Part shown: in pieces, positions 43,746 to 55,500 of the stretch | How positions within the stretch are numbered: the first letter of the stretch is position 1 | Layout of the letters: every line of letters begins with the position of its first letter | Origin: Bicyclus anynana | Taxonomy: Eukaryota; Arthropoda; Insecta; Lepidoptera; Nymphalidae | Direction of reading: 5' to 3' | NCBI RefSeq assembly: GCF_947172395.1 | Contig: NC_069090.1 | Span: 17,504,962 to 17,568,961 of the forward strand | DNA length: 64,000 nucleotides | The notes under the pieces: model-generated | Databases searched by the model: none | Told to the model about the DNA's origin: nothing | The model's input: only the letters and a program-made list of their open reading frames with translations | Position numbers and translations under genes: made by a program

Positions 43746-45776
43746 CTACGGACGATAGAAATCCGGAAACCGTACTCGTCTCCCTGACCGTGAGAAACGT
43801 GGAGTTTCTCCAGCTTGTTGCTGGGTGGATGGAGGGTCTGAAAGTTTAGATGGTGGGTCTGGAGGCTTGGATGGTGGAATATCCAGGGAGTATGGCTGGG
43901 ATGTGTCGTCGTTCAGGCACTGGATGAGCTCTGGATCAGTGATCTGGGACTTGGTGAGCACTTCTAGATCAACCGGCATCTCTAATTCATGTACACGGGA
44001 AAGCGTGTCGGCGACGACGTTATCTTTGCCCGCGATGTGTTGGATATCGGTCGTGAATTGAGAGATGAAATCTAAATGTCGGAACTGTCTCGGCGAACAG
44101 TTCTGTTTCCTTTCGTGAAACGCGAAACTGATCGGTCTGTGATCCGTGAAGATAGTGAAGTGTCTCGCTTCGACCATGTGGCGGAAGTACTTTATGGGCT
44201 CGTAAATCGCGAGAAGTTCGCGGTCGTAAGGCGAGTACTTCTGCTGAGCGGAACTCAGTTTGCGCGAGAAAAAGGCTAATGGCTGCCATGCGTCGTCCCG
44301 CAACTGTTGAAGAACAGCACCTATGGCAATATCCGAGGCGTCTGTAACCAATGCTAGCTTGGCTCCGCAGTCAGGGTGCGCCAGAAGGGTAGCATTGGAG
44401 AGGCTCTCCTTAGTATCGGAAAATGCCTTCAGAGCATCGCCAGTTAAGTAAATGGGGGTTGAGGCCTTCACAGAACCCATGAGAAGGGCGTTAAGGGGGG
44501 CTTGAGTCTGGGCAGCATTGGGCAGGAATCTCCTATAGAAATTTACCATGCCCAGGAAGCGCCTGAGCTCCTTGACAGTTTTAGGGACGTTTATGTCCGC
44601 GATGGCCTTGACCTTGCTATCTAAAGGTTTGGTACCTTTGTCGGAGATATGGTAGCCCAGGAATGTCACTTCAGGTTCTCCAAAGACGCATTTTGCTGTG
44701 TTCACCAGCACGCCGTAGTCTTGCATACGGGAAAACAGCTCGCGTAGGTGGATTTCGTGTTCTTCGGGAGTCCTAGAGTATACCAAAAAATCATCAAGGT
44801 ACGGATAGACAAAGTCAAGTCCACGCGTTAGTTCATCAACGAATCGCTGGAACGTCTGACCGGCGTTCCTCAAACCGAAGCTCATGAAGGGGAACTCGTA
44901 TAATCCGAAGGGACATGTGATCGCCGCCTTCGGGATGTCATCCTCAGCCACTGGGATCTGGTTGTAGGCCTTCACGAGGTCGATGGTACTAAAGACTCGG
45001 CAGCCAGTGATGTTGTGGGAAAAATCGTGAATATGGCGGATAGGATATCGGTCAGGGATGGTCCGGGCGTTCAACCGTCGGTAGTCGCCGCAAGGCCGCC
45101 AACTGTTGTCCTTTTTTGGAGCCAGATGAAGAGGAGACGACCATGGGCTTTCCGAGGGTCTCGCGGTGCCGTTTGCAAGCATGGCTTCGAATTCCTGTTT
45201 GGCTATTTTTAGCTTGTCAGGAGCGAGGCGTCTGGGTTGGGAAGAGACTGGAGGACCTGGTGTAGTTCTGATGTGGTGTTGTGTTTTATGTTTAGGTGTA
45301 CCTGGTTTACCGGCGGGGCGGGTGATGTCTGGAAATTCAGCCAATATTTTATGATACCTACTGCTACCGCCAGTCGAAACCTTTACACTTGTTACAAGTA
45401 CCTCGGGTGACGTCATACCTATAGTACTAATATTAGTAAGGCTATCGATAAGCCTATGGTTGCATATGTCTACTATTAATTTATAGTGAGACAAAAAATC
45501 TACGCCAATGATAGGTTTAGTGACGTCCGCGATTACAAAGCGCCACGGGAAGTTACGGCGTAATCCTATATTTAATGTAAGTTGAATGCAACCGTAGGTA
45601 TCGATAACTGTACCGTTAGCCGCACACAGAGAAAACGAAGTTTTGTTACGACGTTCACGGATTGCACTAACGGGGTATACGCAAATGTCACTACCGGTAT
45701 CTACTAAATATTTCGTCTTCGTATCGCGATCCATCACAAATAAGCGACCTGAGTTCCGGCAATCGACGGCCGCCAT
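43746..45776 (-). CDS. pol: LTR element pol: protease, reverse transcriptase, RNase H (no integrase)
   Basis: 676 codons from ATG 45776, which overlaps the gag stop as TGATG; a -1 shift from gag would also enter this frame. Domains in order: aspartic protease with 'YLVDTGSD' (about residues 25-31); reverse transcriptase with 'STIDLVKAYNQIPV', 'PFMSFGLRNAGQTFQRF' and the catalytic 'YLDD' (about 325); RNase H with 'LVTDASDIAIGAVL', 'DRELLAIYEPIKYFRHM', 'FTDHRPI' and 'HIAGKDNVVADTLSRV'. After 'ITDPELIQCLNDD' an integrase zinc finger and DDE core should follow; instead the ORF passes straight into a proline-rich linker and a basic tail ('RFSRSGRRVRFPDFYRP') that normally ends the integrase. The loss kept the frame. 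No stops or frameshifts are seen. Confidence 0.93.
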   Translation of the reverse strand: MAAVDCRNSGRLFVMDRDTKTKYLVDTGSDICVYPVSAIRERRNKTSFSLCAANGTVIDTYGCIQLTLNIGLRRNFPWRFVIADVTKPIIGVDFLSHYKLIVDICNHRLIDSLTNISTIGMTSPEVLVTSVKVSTGGSSRYHKILAEFPDITRPAGKPGTPKHKTQHHIRTTPGPPVSSQPRRLAPDKLKIAKQEFEAMLANGTARPSESPWSSPLHLAPKKDNSWRPCGDYRRLNARTIPDRYPIRHIHDFSHNITGCRVFSTIDLVKAYNQIPVAEDDIPKAAITCPFGLYEFPFMSFGLRNAGQTFQRFVDELTRGLDFVYPYLDDFLVYSRTPEEHEIHLRELFSRMQDYGVLVNTAKCVFGEPEVTFLGYHISDKGTKPLDSKVKAIADINVPKTVKELRRFLGMVNFYRRFLPNAAQTQAPLNALLMGSVKASTPIYLTGDALKAFSDTKESLSNATLLAHPDCGAKLALVTDASDIAIGAVLQQLRDDAWQPLAFFSRKLSSAQQKYSPYDRELLAIYEPIKYFRHMVEARHFTIFTDHRPISFAFHERKQNCSPRQFRHLDFISQFTTDIQHIAGKDNVVADTLSRVHELEMPVDLEVLTKSQITDPELIQCLNDDTSQPYSLDIPPSKPPDPPSKLSDPPSTQQQAGETPRFSRSGRRVRFPDFYRP

Positions 45777-46630
45777 CACTGATTGCTCCGATCGTTTCCC
45801 GACGCGGATTTAAAATTGCACGGCGGCACACACTTGTTTGCGCTAGCACCAAACTTGTGGTGGTACCAGCAGTTGGGGAACCGGTGGGTGCTTGAGGCTG
45901 ATCGTCTGGACTGGGAACGGCTTCGACTCCTCCCACGGGCTTGACCACGGTCAGTCGACGATGTACGTTGGCTGTCGCGAGCGACGAGTGCGCTGACCTG
46001 TTTTGTGAGCTCCGCGACTTGTCGTACTAGTACGTCGAACGCCGACGATGACGTCACAGCGGCTGTCTGTCTGCACGGTGCTGCGATTTCCAACACGCGG
46101 TCGGCGAGCTCCGCCAGGGCGTCTAGTGAGCCTCTCTGTGACGCGACGATAGGCTGTATCTCCGTAGGCAAGCGGCTGGACCAGATTGTCCTTAAAAAAT
46201 CTTCAGGGACGTCGGCGCCGGCTAGATGTTGCAGGTGTCGAAGAAACTGTGATGGTTTGCGATCACCCATTGTTTCATGCGTCAGCAGCTGTTTAATTTT
46301 GTTTTCTTTCGACACTGATAACCTTTTTATAAGCTCCGTCTTCAGTTTTTCGTAATCCGGGGGGCCTGTGATGATGTCCTCGACCTCGGACGCATGTTGT
46401 CTGTCGAGACAAGCGAGCACTTGGTAGAACTTTATCTCGTCATCCGTTATGCCGAACATCCGAAACTGCGCTTCTACCTGGCGAAACCAAATAATGGGTT
46501 TTTCTGTCCAAAATGGTGGGGCTTTGATCTGCCTCACAGGCGCGGTGTCTTGCGATCCACTTGACATCATTTTCGGTTTTGCGCGTGGCCGAGTGTTCAC
46601 TGTAGCGGTCGTATCACTATCACTGCTCAT
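45776..46630 (-). CDS. gag: LTR element gag
   Basis: 284 codons from ATG at 46630 (M-S-S-D-S-D-T-T). An in-frame extension back to 46654 has no ATG and enters the primer-binding site, so the ATG is preferred. The capsid-like part holds 'PPFWTEKPIIWFRQVEAQF' and 'LLTHETMGDRKPSQFLRHL', typical of insect Gypsy gag. An Arg/Ser-rich stretch follows, then a C-H-C-C zinc knuckle (CWYHHKFGASANKCVPPC, about residues 253-270). Ends in TGA that shares a base with the pol ATG. Gag packages the element RNA. Confidence 0.92.
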   Translation of the reverse strand: MSSDSDTTATVNTRPRAKPKMMSSGSQDTAPVRQIKAPPFWTEKPIIWFRQVEAQFRMFGITDDEIKFYQVLACLDRQHASEVEDIITGPPDYEKLKTELIKRLSVSKENKIKQLLTHETMGDRKPSQFLRHLQHLAGADVPEDFLRTIWSSRLPTEIQPIVASQRGSLDALAELADRVLEIAAPCRQTAAVTSSSAFDVLVRQVAELTKQVSALVARDSQRTSSTDRGQARGRSRSRSQSRRSASSTHRFPNCWYHHKFGASANKCVPPCNFKSASGNDRSNQ

Positions 46631-46647
46631 TTTGATTGATTTTTTGA

Positions 46648-46656
46648 GGGTCACCA
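46648..46656 (-). other. Primer-binding site (tRNA-Trp type)
   Basis: TGGTGACCC on the minus strand, one base after the 5' LTR. It matches the complement of a tRNA-Trp 3' end (...GGGTCACCA). tRNA-Trp priming is known for the CsRn1/Kabuki clade. Confidence 0.7.
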
Positions 46657-46657
46657 G

Positions 46658-47121
46658 TTTAGGCTCGTTGGCACTAATTTATTATAGCAGTGATGAATAA
46701 TAAACACGATGGTACTATGATAACTCTTTAATTACTTTTTAGTTTAAATATTTACAATGGTAATACGAAAAGACTATGAGCGCGTCAAACGCAACAATCG
46801 AACGCACCGAGAACGAAAAAGTGGGTAGGTTTCGACTGTCGACTGCACCGAGCGCGGAGCGCGTGACGTAAGTCGGCCGCCGCGCCACATACAACGGGTT
46901 TCACTCGAGTATGCGCGCGAATTAAATTTAATATGTAAAATGTTTATATAATAATTTGTGAGTGTGGAATTATGAATGTATGTAATGTAAGTGTGTATGT
47001 AAGTGTGAATGAATGTATTAAATAAATAAAAATAATTATATATAATGAAATAAAAATATATATTATAAATAAATAAATTAATTATGTATACAGTAGTAAT
47101 ATTATAAATAAATAATGTTAT
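46658..47121 (-). repeat. 5' LTR, outer end truncated
   Basis: Same as the 3' LTR over 464 bp, but stops at 'ataacatta' (47121) and does not show the first 16 nt ('tgattgtaggctacat') of the other LTR. The flank after 47121 ('gtcggacctgggtgacg') does not match the left flank. Confidence 0.85.
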
Positions 47122-49427
47122 GTCGGACCTGGGTGACGTTGTCGCATGGGTTCGCCGAATTTTCGCGGATGATAGCAAAATAAATAAATCATTATATAAT
47201 AATGAAGTACAAGTTATCGACAAATAGGTATCAGAGGAAAGGAAATGAATACTCGTATCACCGCAAAAAGTGATCCGAATTTAGCGACTCCACTGAGCGC
47301 ACACATGCACAATTTTGTGTTTACTTACATTAAATATATTTATGTATAAATAGTTTTTAAACGTCCTTATTATAGACTTATATCCTAACCTTATTAGTAC
47401 ACACCAATTAGTACATAAACCTATTATAATTGTGTAACGGTTTTCGTCTTAAGTCAGTTGGGTCATCTTAACTAAACTAAAGGGTTCCGTCAACTAGTAT
47501 TATTAAACGAACTTTTGTACACTTTGAGAATGATTGTAAGGTAGGTATACTATAATTGTTAGGCTACCAGGGACTTTGTGTGAATACGCTTATGCAAACA
47601 TAAAATTAATTACATTACATTCAGCCCGTAATGGTATTAAAGTCACAAAGCGAACAGCGGAGCGTCAGCTGCGTAACGCGCGTTTGTATGATTATTAAAA
47701 TTTCAACGCGATTCCATGTTGCCGGTCGTTGTGTGTTGATAGTCAATTGAAAATATTTTTGGACCTACCTAGATGAAATTAAAATAAGACTTACAATAAT
47801 AATTTTAAGAGTAGCGCTATATTTTATAAAACGAGAGCCAGTGACCATCACAATTCACAATAATAGCAAGACAATACGTACACCATTTTATGATGGCTGA
47901 AAGTTAACTAGCCCATGGTATACTGTGCCCATGGTCCTGTCAGGTAAGAAAGGTAAACAATTGTGTAGCTTAGACTCTGATGGCTTTGAAAGGTAGCAAG
48001 CTTAGTCTAGACCCTCAATCTCCCTCCGACCCTCGTCTTCGTTAAAGGCTCTTGTAATATTTTCCTCGACATGATATTTAAGAAATCATTTGACAACTAT
48101 GTGACCAGTGGCATAGTTTTGCGGAAACCCTTCTAAAACCGTTAAAGATTTTTTCAAGATAACTTGGGACTTAGCGAAGAATTGCCACGAAGCTATAGTT
48201 CTGGTGACAGGATACATGATTCCACCTGTCCCACAGAAAATATCAAAAAATTACATTTTATACTTGGACAATCATATCGATGATCTGGAACCTTGAAACC
48301 TGAGCTACCTGCCAAAGCCACCGCAGGTTCAATCTTAATAAATGACTATCGTTACCCATTGCTCCTCGACGATAATTTTATACTATAGTATAAATATATT
48401 ATACAGTTAGCAAAGAACTCAGAAGTGCATTTTTAAAAATAAGAAAACCAATGTTGAATAAAGGTACTCACAGTATTTGTCAGGACAACAAATCAAATCA
48501 CAATGTAACCAAAATAGAACCCTAGAATGGTAGAGAATACCTTGAGCTGTCCCAAAGGATTGACTCCGGGCGCAGGTTTAATGGTACCCCTTTACACGAT
48601 CACCTTAACTGCTCAAGTTATTCTCCGCCATCCCAAAGTAATCTACGAAAATTTGCGATTATTGTTAAAAACTGAAAATATTACGCAGATCAAGCGAAGG
48701 CTCGAAAATAAACATGAAAATCCACCTGCTCTTAGTTTCCTTTACACTAACTCGTTTTCTTTCTCTTCAACCCCTTATAATAACGGCTGAGAGGGAGGGT
48801 ATCGCCCCAAATTACTTTCACCCTGCCAGGGGGTAGGGTTGCCAGGAATGTTTCTGATTTCAGTAATAAGTGTATAAAAACTCATCGTCTATCAACAAAC
48901 TTTTTGACTTGTATGTACTTGATGTACTTTACTGAACTGAATTTTAGTTTACTTATCTGAACCATTTTAATTTCGAAAACAAAAACAATAGAATATAATA
49001 TATCATTCTTATAATCTACTACATAATAGTTAAAGATTTTCTACAAAAGTCAATTCAAGCCAAGAGTTAAAAAGCTTTTCAATTGAATTGAAATTTGGTG
49101 CGTTTAAGTAATATTCTGTGTCTAAACCTGGTAGGTATGTGTTGTGGTTGGTTAAATCTGGTAACCCTAGCCAGGGGCGGGTTTACAGCTACTTTAGAAC
49201 GCAGTCATAAAATTGTCATAATCCCGCCAGTTGCCATAATATTTCCGACGCTGTGCCACGAGATATGTACGAGTAGCTCACAAAGGCAGCTTTATTGTTT
49301 GGTTGACATATATATATAATATAAAATTGGATGCGTGTGAATTAATTAAGTGTCATTCACGCTAAACGCTCGTAAAATATTTTATCGACCCAGGAAAGGA
49401 CATTTAAACGTAATTCGTTTTTTAACC
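47122..49427. other. Intronic/intergenic DNA without a supported gene
   Basis: 47261-47345 pairs with 10842-10925 (low-copy repeat). The ORF at 48527-48790 has no motif. The rest is unique and AT-rich. No nucleoredoxin exon is recognised. Confidence 0.5.
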
Positions 49428-50200
49428 GACTTCCAAAAAGGAGGAGGTTCTACGTTCGGCTGTATGTATGTTTTTTTTTTTTATGTATGTCCAGCGATAA
49501 TTCCAATTAATGTCATTTGTGGACCGATTTGGAAAATTCTTTTTTTGTTTTGAAGGGTTTGATTTTAGGGTGGTCCCATTTTTTTCATGTCAGGATCTGA
49601 TGATGGCATCCTGGAGAAATTGAGGGGAACTTTCGAAAATCGTAAGGACGACTAGTGCGTTTGTTAGTGTTTTCATAAGGTATTTTAAACCACTACAATT
49701 TTATGAAGGTCTGGAGTTGGTCTGATGAGGGAGCCGAAACACAGACGATGGAACTCGTCAACGATTTACAGCAGGTACCTTTTGTTTGGGCTTGATTTAT
49801 TTGTATTGATGAATACTTTCCACCTAGATGGGTTGTGACTGTATTAAAGAAGAAGAAGAAGAAGAAGAAGGACAGTTAAGGGAACTCCTCGACGGTTCAC
49901 AGTAGCTACCTTGTGTTTGGACTTGATAAATTTTATATTGACGAGAACTTTCCACCTGGATAGGTTGTGACTGTATTAGGGGTCTGGTGACGAAGATGAA
50001 GGAGAGTTAAGGGAACTCCTCGACGGTTCACAGTAGCTACCTTGTGTTTGGACTTGACAAATTTTATATTGATGAGAACTTTCTAACCATATGGATTGTG
50101 ACTGCATAGGGGGTCTGGTGATGAAGACGGGGGACAGTCACCATTCACGTTTTTCTCAATATTCATATTACCTGTGGATAAAGGGGCAGTGAAATTTTGT
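49428..50200 (+). repeat. Lepidopteran 'ccgacttccaaaaagg' repeat with three 131-bp tandem units
   Basis: Starts 'aaccgacttccaaaaaggag', 'gaggttctacgttcggctgt'. Within it 'ggaactc(g/c)tc' recurs at 49750, 49881 and 50012, which gives a 131-bp period over about 49708-50110. Each unit has 'ggttcacagtagctaccttg' or a variant, 'gagaactttc' and 'ggttgtgactg-at'. A (GAA)n run lies at 49850-49869. Probably part of a non-autonomous mobile element. Confidence 0.75.
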
Positions 50201-50338
50201 ATATGAGTTAAGGTAGTATTATAAAATTAAAATTGGGATTATAGGACTTAGATACTTATTATAAGGAAATAACGTTTCATTTGTGTTCACACTCAGTAGG
50301 TGTGCTAACACTAAAAATTTAAAAATAAAAATTTTAAT

Positions 50339-50608
50339 AAAAAAAATTCAACCGACTTCTAACTCGAAAATTAACCTAAACTAAAAAGCAAAAAATAACA
50401 TCTTACCTATATATGCTATAATTATGCTTATAATTAAAGCCGTTTCTGAAAGGACCACAGAAATTTTGTAATTTAAACGGCTTAAATTAAAACATCACTG
50501 GCTTGGCACCGCCTTCAAACTGATCAGAAGGTAGCATATAGGTAAGATGTTATTTTTTGCTTTTTAGTTTAGGTTAATTTTCGAGTTAGAAGTCGGTTGA
50601 ATTTTTTT
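50339..50608. mobile_element. Foldback MITE with about 75-bp inverted repeats
   Basis: The left arm 50339-50415 ('attcaaccgacttctaactc', 'gaaaattaacctaaactaaa', 'aataacatcttacctat') is the reverse complement of 50533-50608, apart from one AT dinucleotide. The internal part (50416-50532) is unique. It starts with the same 'ttcaaccgacttc' phrase as the 49428 repeat, so the two may share an origin. Confidence 0.88.
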
Positions 50609-51114
50609 CTAATTCACAATTGGACATGGACTAATAAGTCCATGTCCAAATAGCCTAATAAAAAATAAATCTAAACTAGGTACTAGGATAGGAAAGGATA
50701 TCACAACACCTTCGCTACAATCAAATTTTCTAAAAAGGTTCTTTGGGTCTATAAAAGTAAGTAAAGACGAAAGCTGTTAACCTAATTTAGCTTCGTGGCG
50801 TAAATTGAGGCGAATGAAACCATTTCTACCGCCATAGAAAGACAATAAATAAGCTCGGGTTGTAGCCAACTCGAAATGTACTTTTATCGTAATTAGTTTT
50901 GAACCACATATACGAATTGGACTAATTAGGAAAAATCAGAATCAGCCCAATCGCAAATTGACTGTTTAAAATTACAACCAACTGTACAGTCATGGCTGCT
51001 GAGTTCTGAACATTACATTTCATCTGAATTATGAAAACAACGCTGACATCAAGATATCCCATATAATTATAGTGATGATCGAGATTTAGTGTATAAGTAA
51101 ATATACGTGGTCTA
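50609..51114. other. Non-coding DNA
   Basis: AT-rich sequence; 50630-50655 repeats 'ggacatggac', 'gtccatgtcc' as a small inverted pair. No gene is supported. Confidence 0.5.
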
Positions 51115-51290
51115 TCGGACACCAGCGACTTCGTCCACGTGGTAATCGTTTCTACCTTTTGATTTCTTTGGGCCGGCCCTGTCGCAAAATCCGTTCTTAG
51201 CGGGCGTCTAGGTCTACTAATTACTATAAACTACATATCTCTTCATTTCCTTTCATCTTTGTAGTGATTCGTGATACCCTTTTGCTTTTA
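51115..51290 (+). repeat. LINE 3' tail fragment
   Basis: Shares 'gacttcgtccacgtgg', 'ggccctgtcgcaaaatccgt', 'tcttagcgggcgtctaggt' and 'tataaactac' with 31690-31985. Confidence 0.78.
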
Positions 51291-54200
51291 TATATTTAAA
51301 TATACGAGTTTAAGCTATGTTTTGCCAATAACGATTAAAATTGCATGCGTGATGCGAAGCGGCGCCTGCTCGCGGTGTCCGGCGCGTGCGAAATATTCCA
51401 CCCGAGGCGAGGCTAATTATTGCTATGAATACACTCCATTATCTCCCCCCAGAACACTTGCGAGGGGATTTATAATTAGGGACGGATAAGACTGCAAACA
51501 ATGGCCTGATGAATTTGAATTAGATACTATTACAAGCAAACGCGAACAGAGATTTTGGAAATTAATTTACTTAATGATTTTACTTGTATTCAATTTAGCG
51601 CAAAATTATTTAGATTGTTTTCACGATGCAGTGCGTGTGAAATTCCGAAGGGTGAAGGTAAGACTTCGTCGACTCCCTCTGCCGAAAGCAATTGTTTTCG
51701 TTCAGGGATTTTGTCTGTCTTGTCCGTGTGAAATACCAGTTACCAAGTTAGCCGTAAATATTTGTACTGTATAGTTTATTGCCTCTTACATTGTACGGTA
51801 TAGTACCTAATCAAAGTCCTTGAGTAGCTCCTTAGTCTAAAAGACTGGTAACTGACTAAGTTCATTATAACAGAAAAAAGTTGCGTTGTGCTGGTTAACA
51901 AGCATTACAAGCCGGCGAACCATAAATACACAAAATTCTTACAACTTTTGAATTGATACAGCTAAGATGGTAATTACAGTCCGTTTCATGTAGGGTGGTG
52001 CCGGTAACCGTTCCTTTCACTCTTGAAAGTTTGCCGCGATTCACGATAATAGTATGTATTATGAACGTCATACAGGCGACTGTCTCCGTACCCATGCTAT
52101 CTCAAAAATACTTTAGTGATAAACATTTGACAATATAATTATCTGCCTGTAAAAATATTTTATTTAAATAATTCATCAAACGTGACCTCCTGATACGGCG
52201 GCCGAAAATTATCAGCATTTACCTACCATTTCTTCATGTACTCTTTCCATGTAAATAGCAAGTAAACTAAACAGAAACCATATCGCAGTAAATGGCACCG
52301 CATTAAGCAGACCGTGCCAGGCTGCAGCTGCAGTACATACTCGGGAATTATTTAGCGCGAGTGGATTAATTCGCTAACTACCGCCATTTACCTTTCTCTG
52401 GCGGGTAAATGTTTGGATTGCATTCCTATTTACCCGCCCACACGAGGAGAGTAATGTTTTATGTCCAAACGCATATAATTGTTTAGTCGCTTGCATAATG
52501 ATTAATAATGTCTATGAGTGCTGCCTACATTTCGAAAATCCGAATTATTTCCATGTAATTCGAAATTGAATATCAATAACAGCTTCTAATTGAGTTTTTA
52601 ACACTTCTTATTGCTCTATAAATCTCTGTAATTTTAAATATGCTTTCCATATGCCCAGGGGAACGGGATTTACGTAGATGCGAGTATTAACAGTCCTTTG
52701 TCTAATGTCATACAGCCGACTCTTTAGTCACAGTAAAGATATTACAAGCAGTATAGTAACTCGGTCGTATTTTTGAAATAAATACCTACAGCCGCGCGGT
52801 ACGTAAACATGTCATAGGGCTGCCCGCCTGCAGCATTTTAATTACATTTGCCAACTTTGTATTTCCATTTAGTTTTGTGATTGTAAATAAACTTTTTTTA
52901 TATAAACAAATAAAATACTTTGTAAATTGTAGTAAAATGGGAAGTGATAAATAAAAATGCGTGTTTTTTGATTGGTTGATTTAATTAAGGCTGATACTAC
53001 GTCAATGATCTTGAAGGATTGGTCGTATTCTTAAACATATTTATTTCGGTAATGCCATCTAGGTATTACCTTCACACTACGTGAACAAATAAAAAAAAGA
53101 TAAAGTTAAAAAATATAGACTCCCAGAAGTTATTTTCATTATACAACATTTTTTTTTGTACAAGTATTAGTAGTAGTACTTATAATAAATAATGATTTAA
53201 TATTATATTACCGTTTTCGTCATTTACCTATTTACACAATTTTATTATTTAAGCATTTATTAATATTTCTTTTTAATTTTCAATTATGCTTTTAGAATAC
53301 AAAATATTATGTATAATAACTTTGTTCATGAGATACTGAAGTTTTTATGGTATTTATTTGGTTCAGACAATTAGTCTACAATATCATTATACAATATATA
53401 AATGACATATCATTTATCAGTATGTGTGCTTGGCAAATTTGTTCGTAACACTCCCGAAGGTCGGCGCGGTCCGGGAGGGGGGTAACGATGCCCAGCGCGT
53501 ACGACTTCTCACCCGCGCAGTCCTTTCCTCCCGTCGCCCGCATACAACATCAAGTCATAACATTCAAACATATACCCCTCCTTTGGGCTTCACCGCAGAC
53601 AGGTAACAAAACACAAATGCTCCGAGCACAGTCACACAAAACATTGTACAAGCAGTCGAGGTTTTAATACAAGCTTATCGTACCTACTGTATCGTGATTC
53701 ATGAACCGCGTATAGCTACATATTTCTATCGTGTCAATCACTTTCCTTTACTCTATTCACTTTATTTACTAATCCAGATACCTACCTTTTATTCTGGAGA
53801 TAAAAGGAAATACCTTATCCATTAAAAAATACAAGATTATGTACCTACCTACTAATAAGTAAATTTATTTTAAAGTCTTACCTTACAGAGTTTCCAGGTT
53901 ACTTAAAAAAGTTATCTCTGGATGGGATAATTTGGAATTCATGCATCCAAAAGCGGCACAGTGTGGTCATAATTAAAAAAATCTAGTACTATTAATACAC
54001 TTTACTCTGTTAATACACCGTGCGTGCGTTCGTCACCGCGGCACAGTCGCAACGGTCTTCACCCCACGATCACCCCATGTACGAGGTGCGTAGGTATAGC
54101 TCGCGTTTCGACCTTTAGTATGAAGTCCAACTACTGCTTGTAATATCTTTTCTGTGCTTTAGTCAAAACGTTTCAAATTGCGCTGCATTACTGACAGTTT

Positions 54201-55500
54201 GTATGCCTCCTATTCTGTGTCTGCCGATGCCTACCCTCCATTGTGTGCATTGTTAGAGCGTCAATCATTCTCCACATATCTACATGCAGTCCAGCCTCCA
54301 TTTTTTCCACTCTTTGTTAGGCACAGAGTGATGGGAAAGCACAGATGTTGCTCTACGCTTATTATGATAATCAAAATATCTTTCATTTTGATATATTAAA
54401 AAAAAAATTATTTAAGTAAATGATGGTGAATTTTAATTTTTAAAAAGATTTTTATACTATAAAAGGATGGAGGAGATTGACATATATTGGTGACCTGACC
54501 CTGACGATGATGATGCTGCCTTTAAATTTTTAATCTGTTTGTCAAATCAAAAATATTATTACTTATGTGACGAGTTTTTTTGGCACAGTTATTACGTGTT
54601 TTCGCGTAACCATATAGCGAAATGGAAATAAATGTACCAACTACATAAATTATGATCAGCCGCAAAGTAACGACTGCTATTTCACTAATTCGCCCTCCCT
54701 GCCTGTGTGTAATACCTTTTGCCTATTAAGATATGTCTTAAAACCGTCACTGCAAATGCATCCTGTTGGCCTATGATGTGTACTTTGACATACCTTGAGA
54801 GAAAGACAAAATAATTTTGACCAATAGCGCCTAGCGGAGAAAAAGAAAATATCGCTCTATTTTTCGTTGCGATGGGGCGAAAGAAAGAGAGAGCGATGTT
54901 ATCGATTGTACCAGCTCTTGGTCGACATTTGTTTTTCTCTTAATAATAATGATAACAAGTTGTGGTGCGCATCATGTCCCTACAGATAACAAAAGATAAG
55001 ATATACATAAATAATGATCTTCAATTCGCAAATAGTCTACGTTTTTTCTGTAGTCTGTGATTAGCGTGGAGTCAGGTCATTCGCTTAATGCACTAGATGA
55101 GTGGAATGATGGCAGCTTGAACTAGAACTGGAGCAATTGTAATTGCTCGTTGCTTGGTTACGGCACATCGCCTATCGCATTATGGTTCTCTGACTTTCAT
55201 CCAACATGGCAGATATGATACAAATTTTCAGTTTAATAATTATCTACTAAAACATCCATAAGTTACTTAATGGTTAAATGTTTTTTTTAATACGGTTGCT
55301 TTAACCTACACTGAATTCGGTAATCAATAACGGTATAAAACCACATAGCGTCGAGACAGCTTATCTAAATACATGGGCAAAAAAGTAAATATACATATAA
55401 CATATACACATAGACAAAAAACATAAGTAGACTCGAATTAAGAACTTCCTCCTTTTTTTGAAGTCGGGTAAAAATGAATTGTCGTAATCTATTATTATAC
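51291..55500. other. Non-coding DNA without a supported gene
   Basis: Long unique AT-rich stretch. 51355-51410 and 53455-53530 are small GC-rich islands without an exon signature. The ORFs at 51271, 51574, 53424 and 54178 show no motif or splice support. Confidence 0.5.

Larger units (their letters stand above)
43246..47121 (-). mobile_element. Ty3/Gypsy LTR retrotransposon, CsRn1/Kabuki-like, integrase-deleted
   Basis: About 3.9 kb with direct LTRs at 43246-43725 and 46658-47121 that look identical over 464 bp, so it inserted recently. Order on the minus strand: 5' LTR, PBS, gag (46630-45776), pol (45776-43746), purine tract, 3' LTR. Lineage signs are a tRNA-Trp-type PBS (TGGTGACCC) and a gag with a C-H-C-C knuckle (CWYHH...KC...C), both typical of CsRn1/Kabuki. 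No envelope gene. Integrase is absent, so it must depend on related copies. No target duplication is visible, and the outer end of the 5' LTR lacks about 16 nt. Confidence 0.93.

Noticed and set aside
43825..46700. Plus-strand ORFs within the LTR element
   Set aside because: Antisense shadows of gag and pol.
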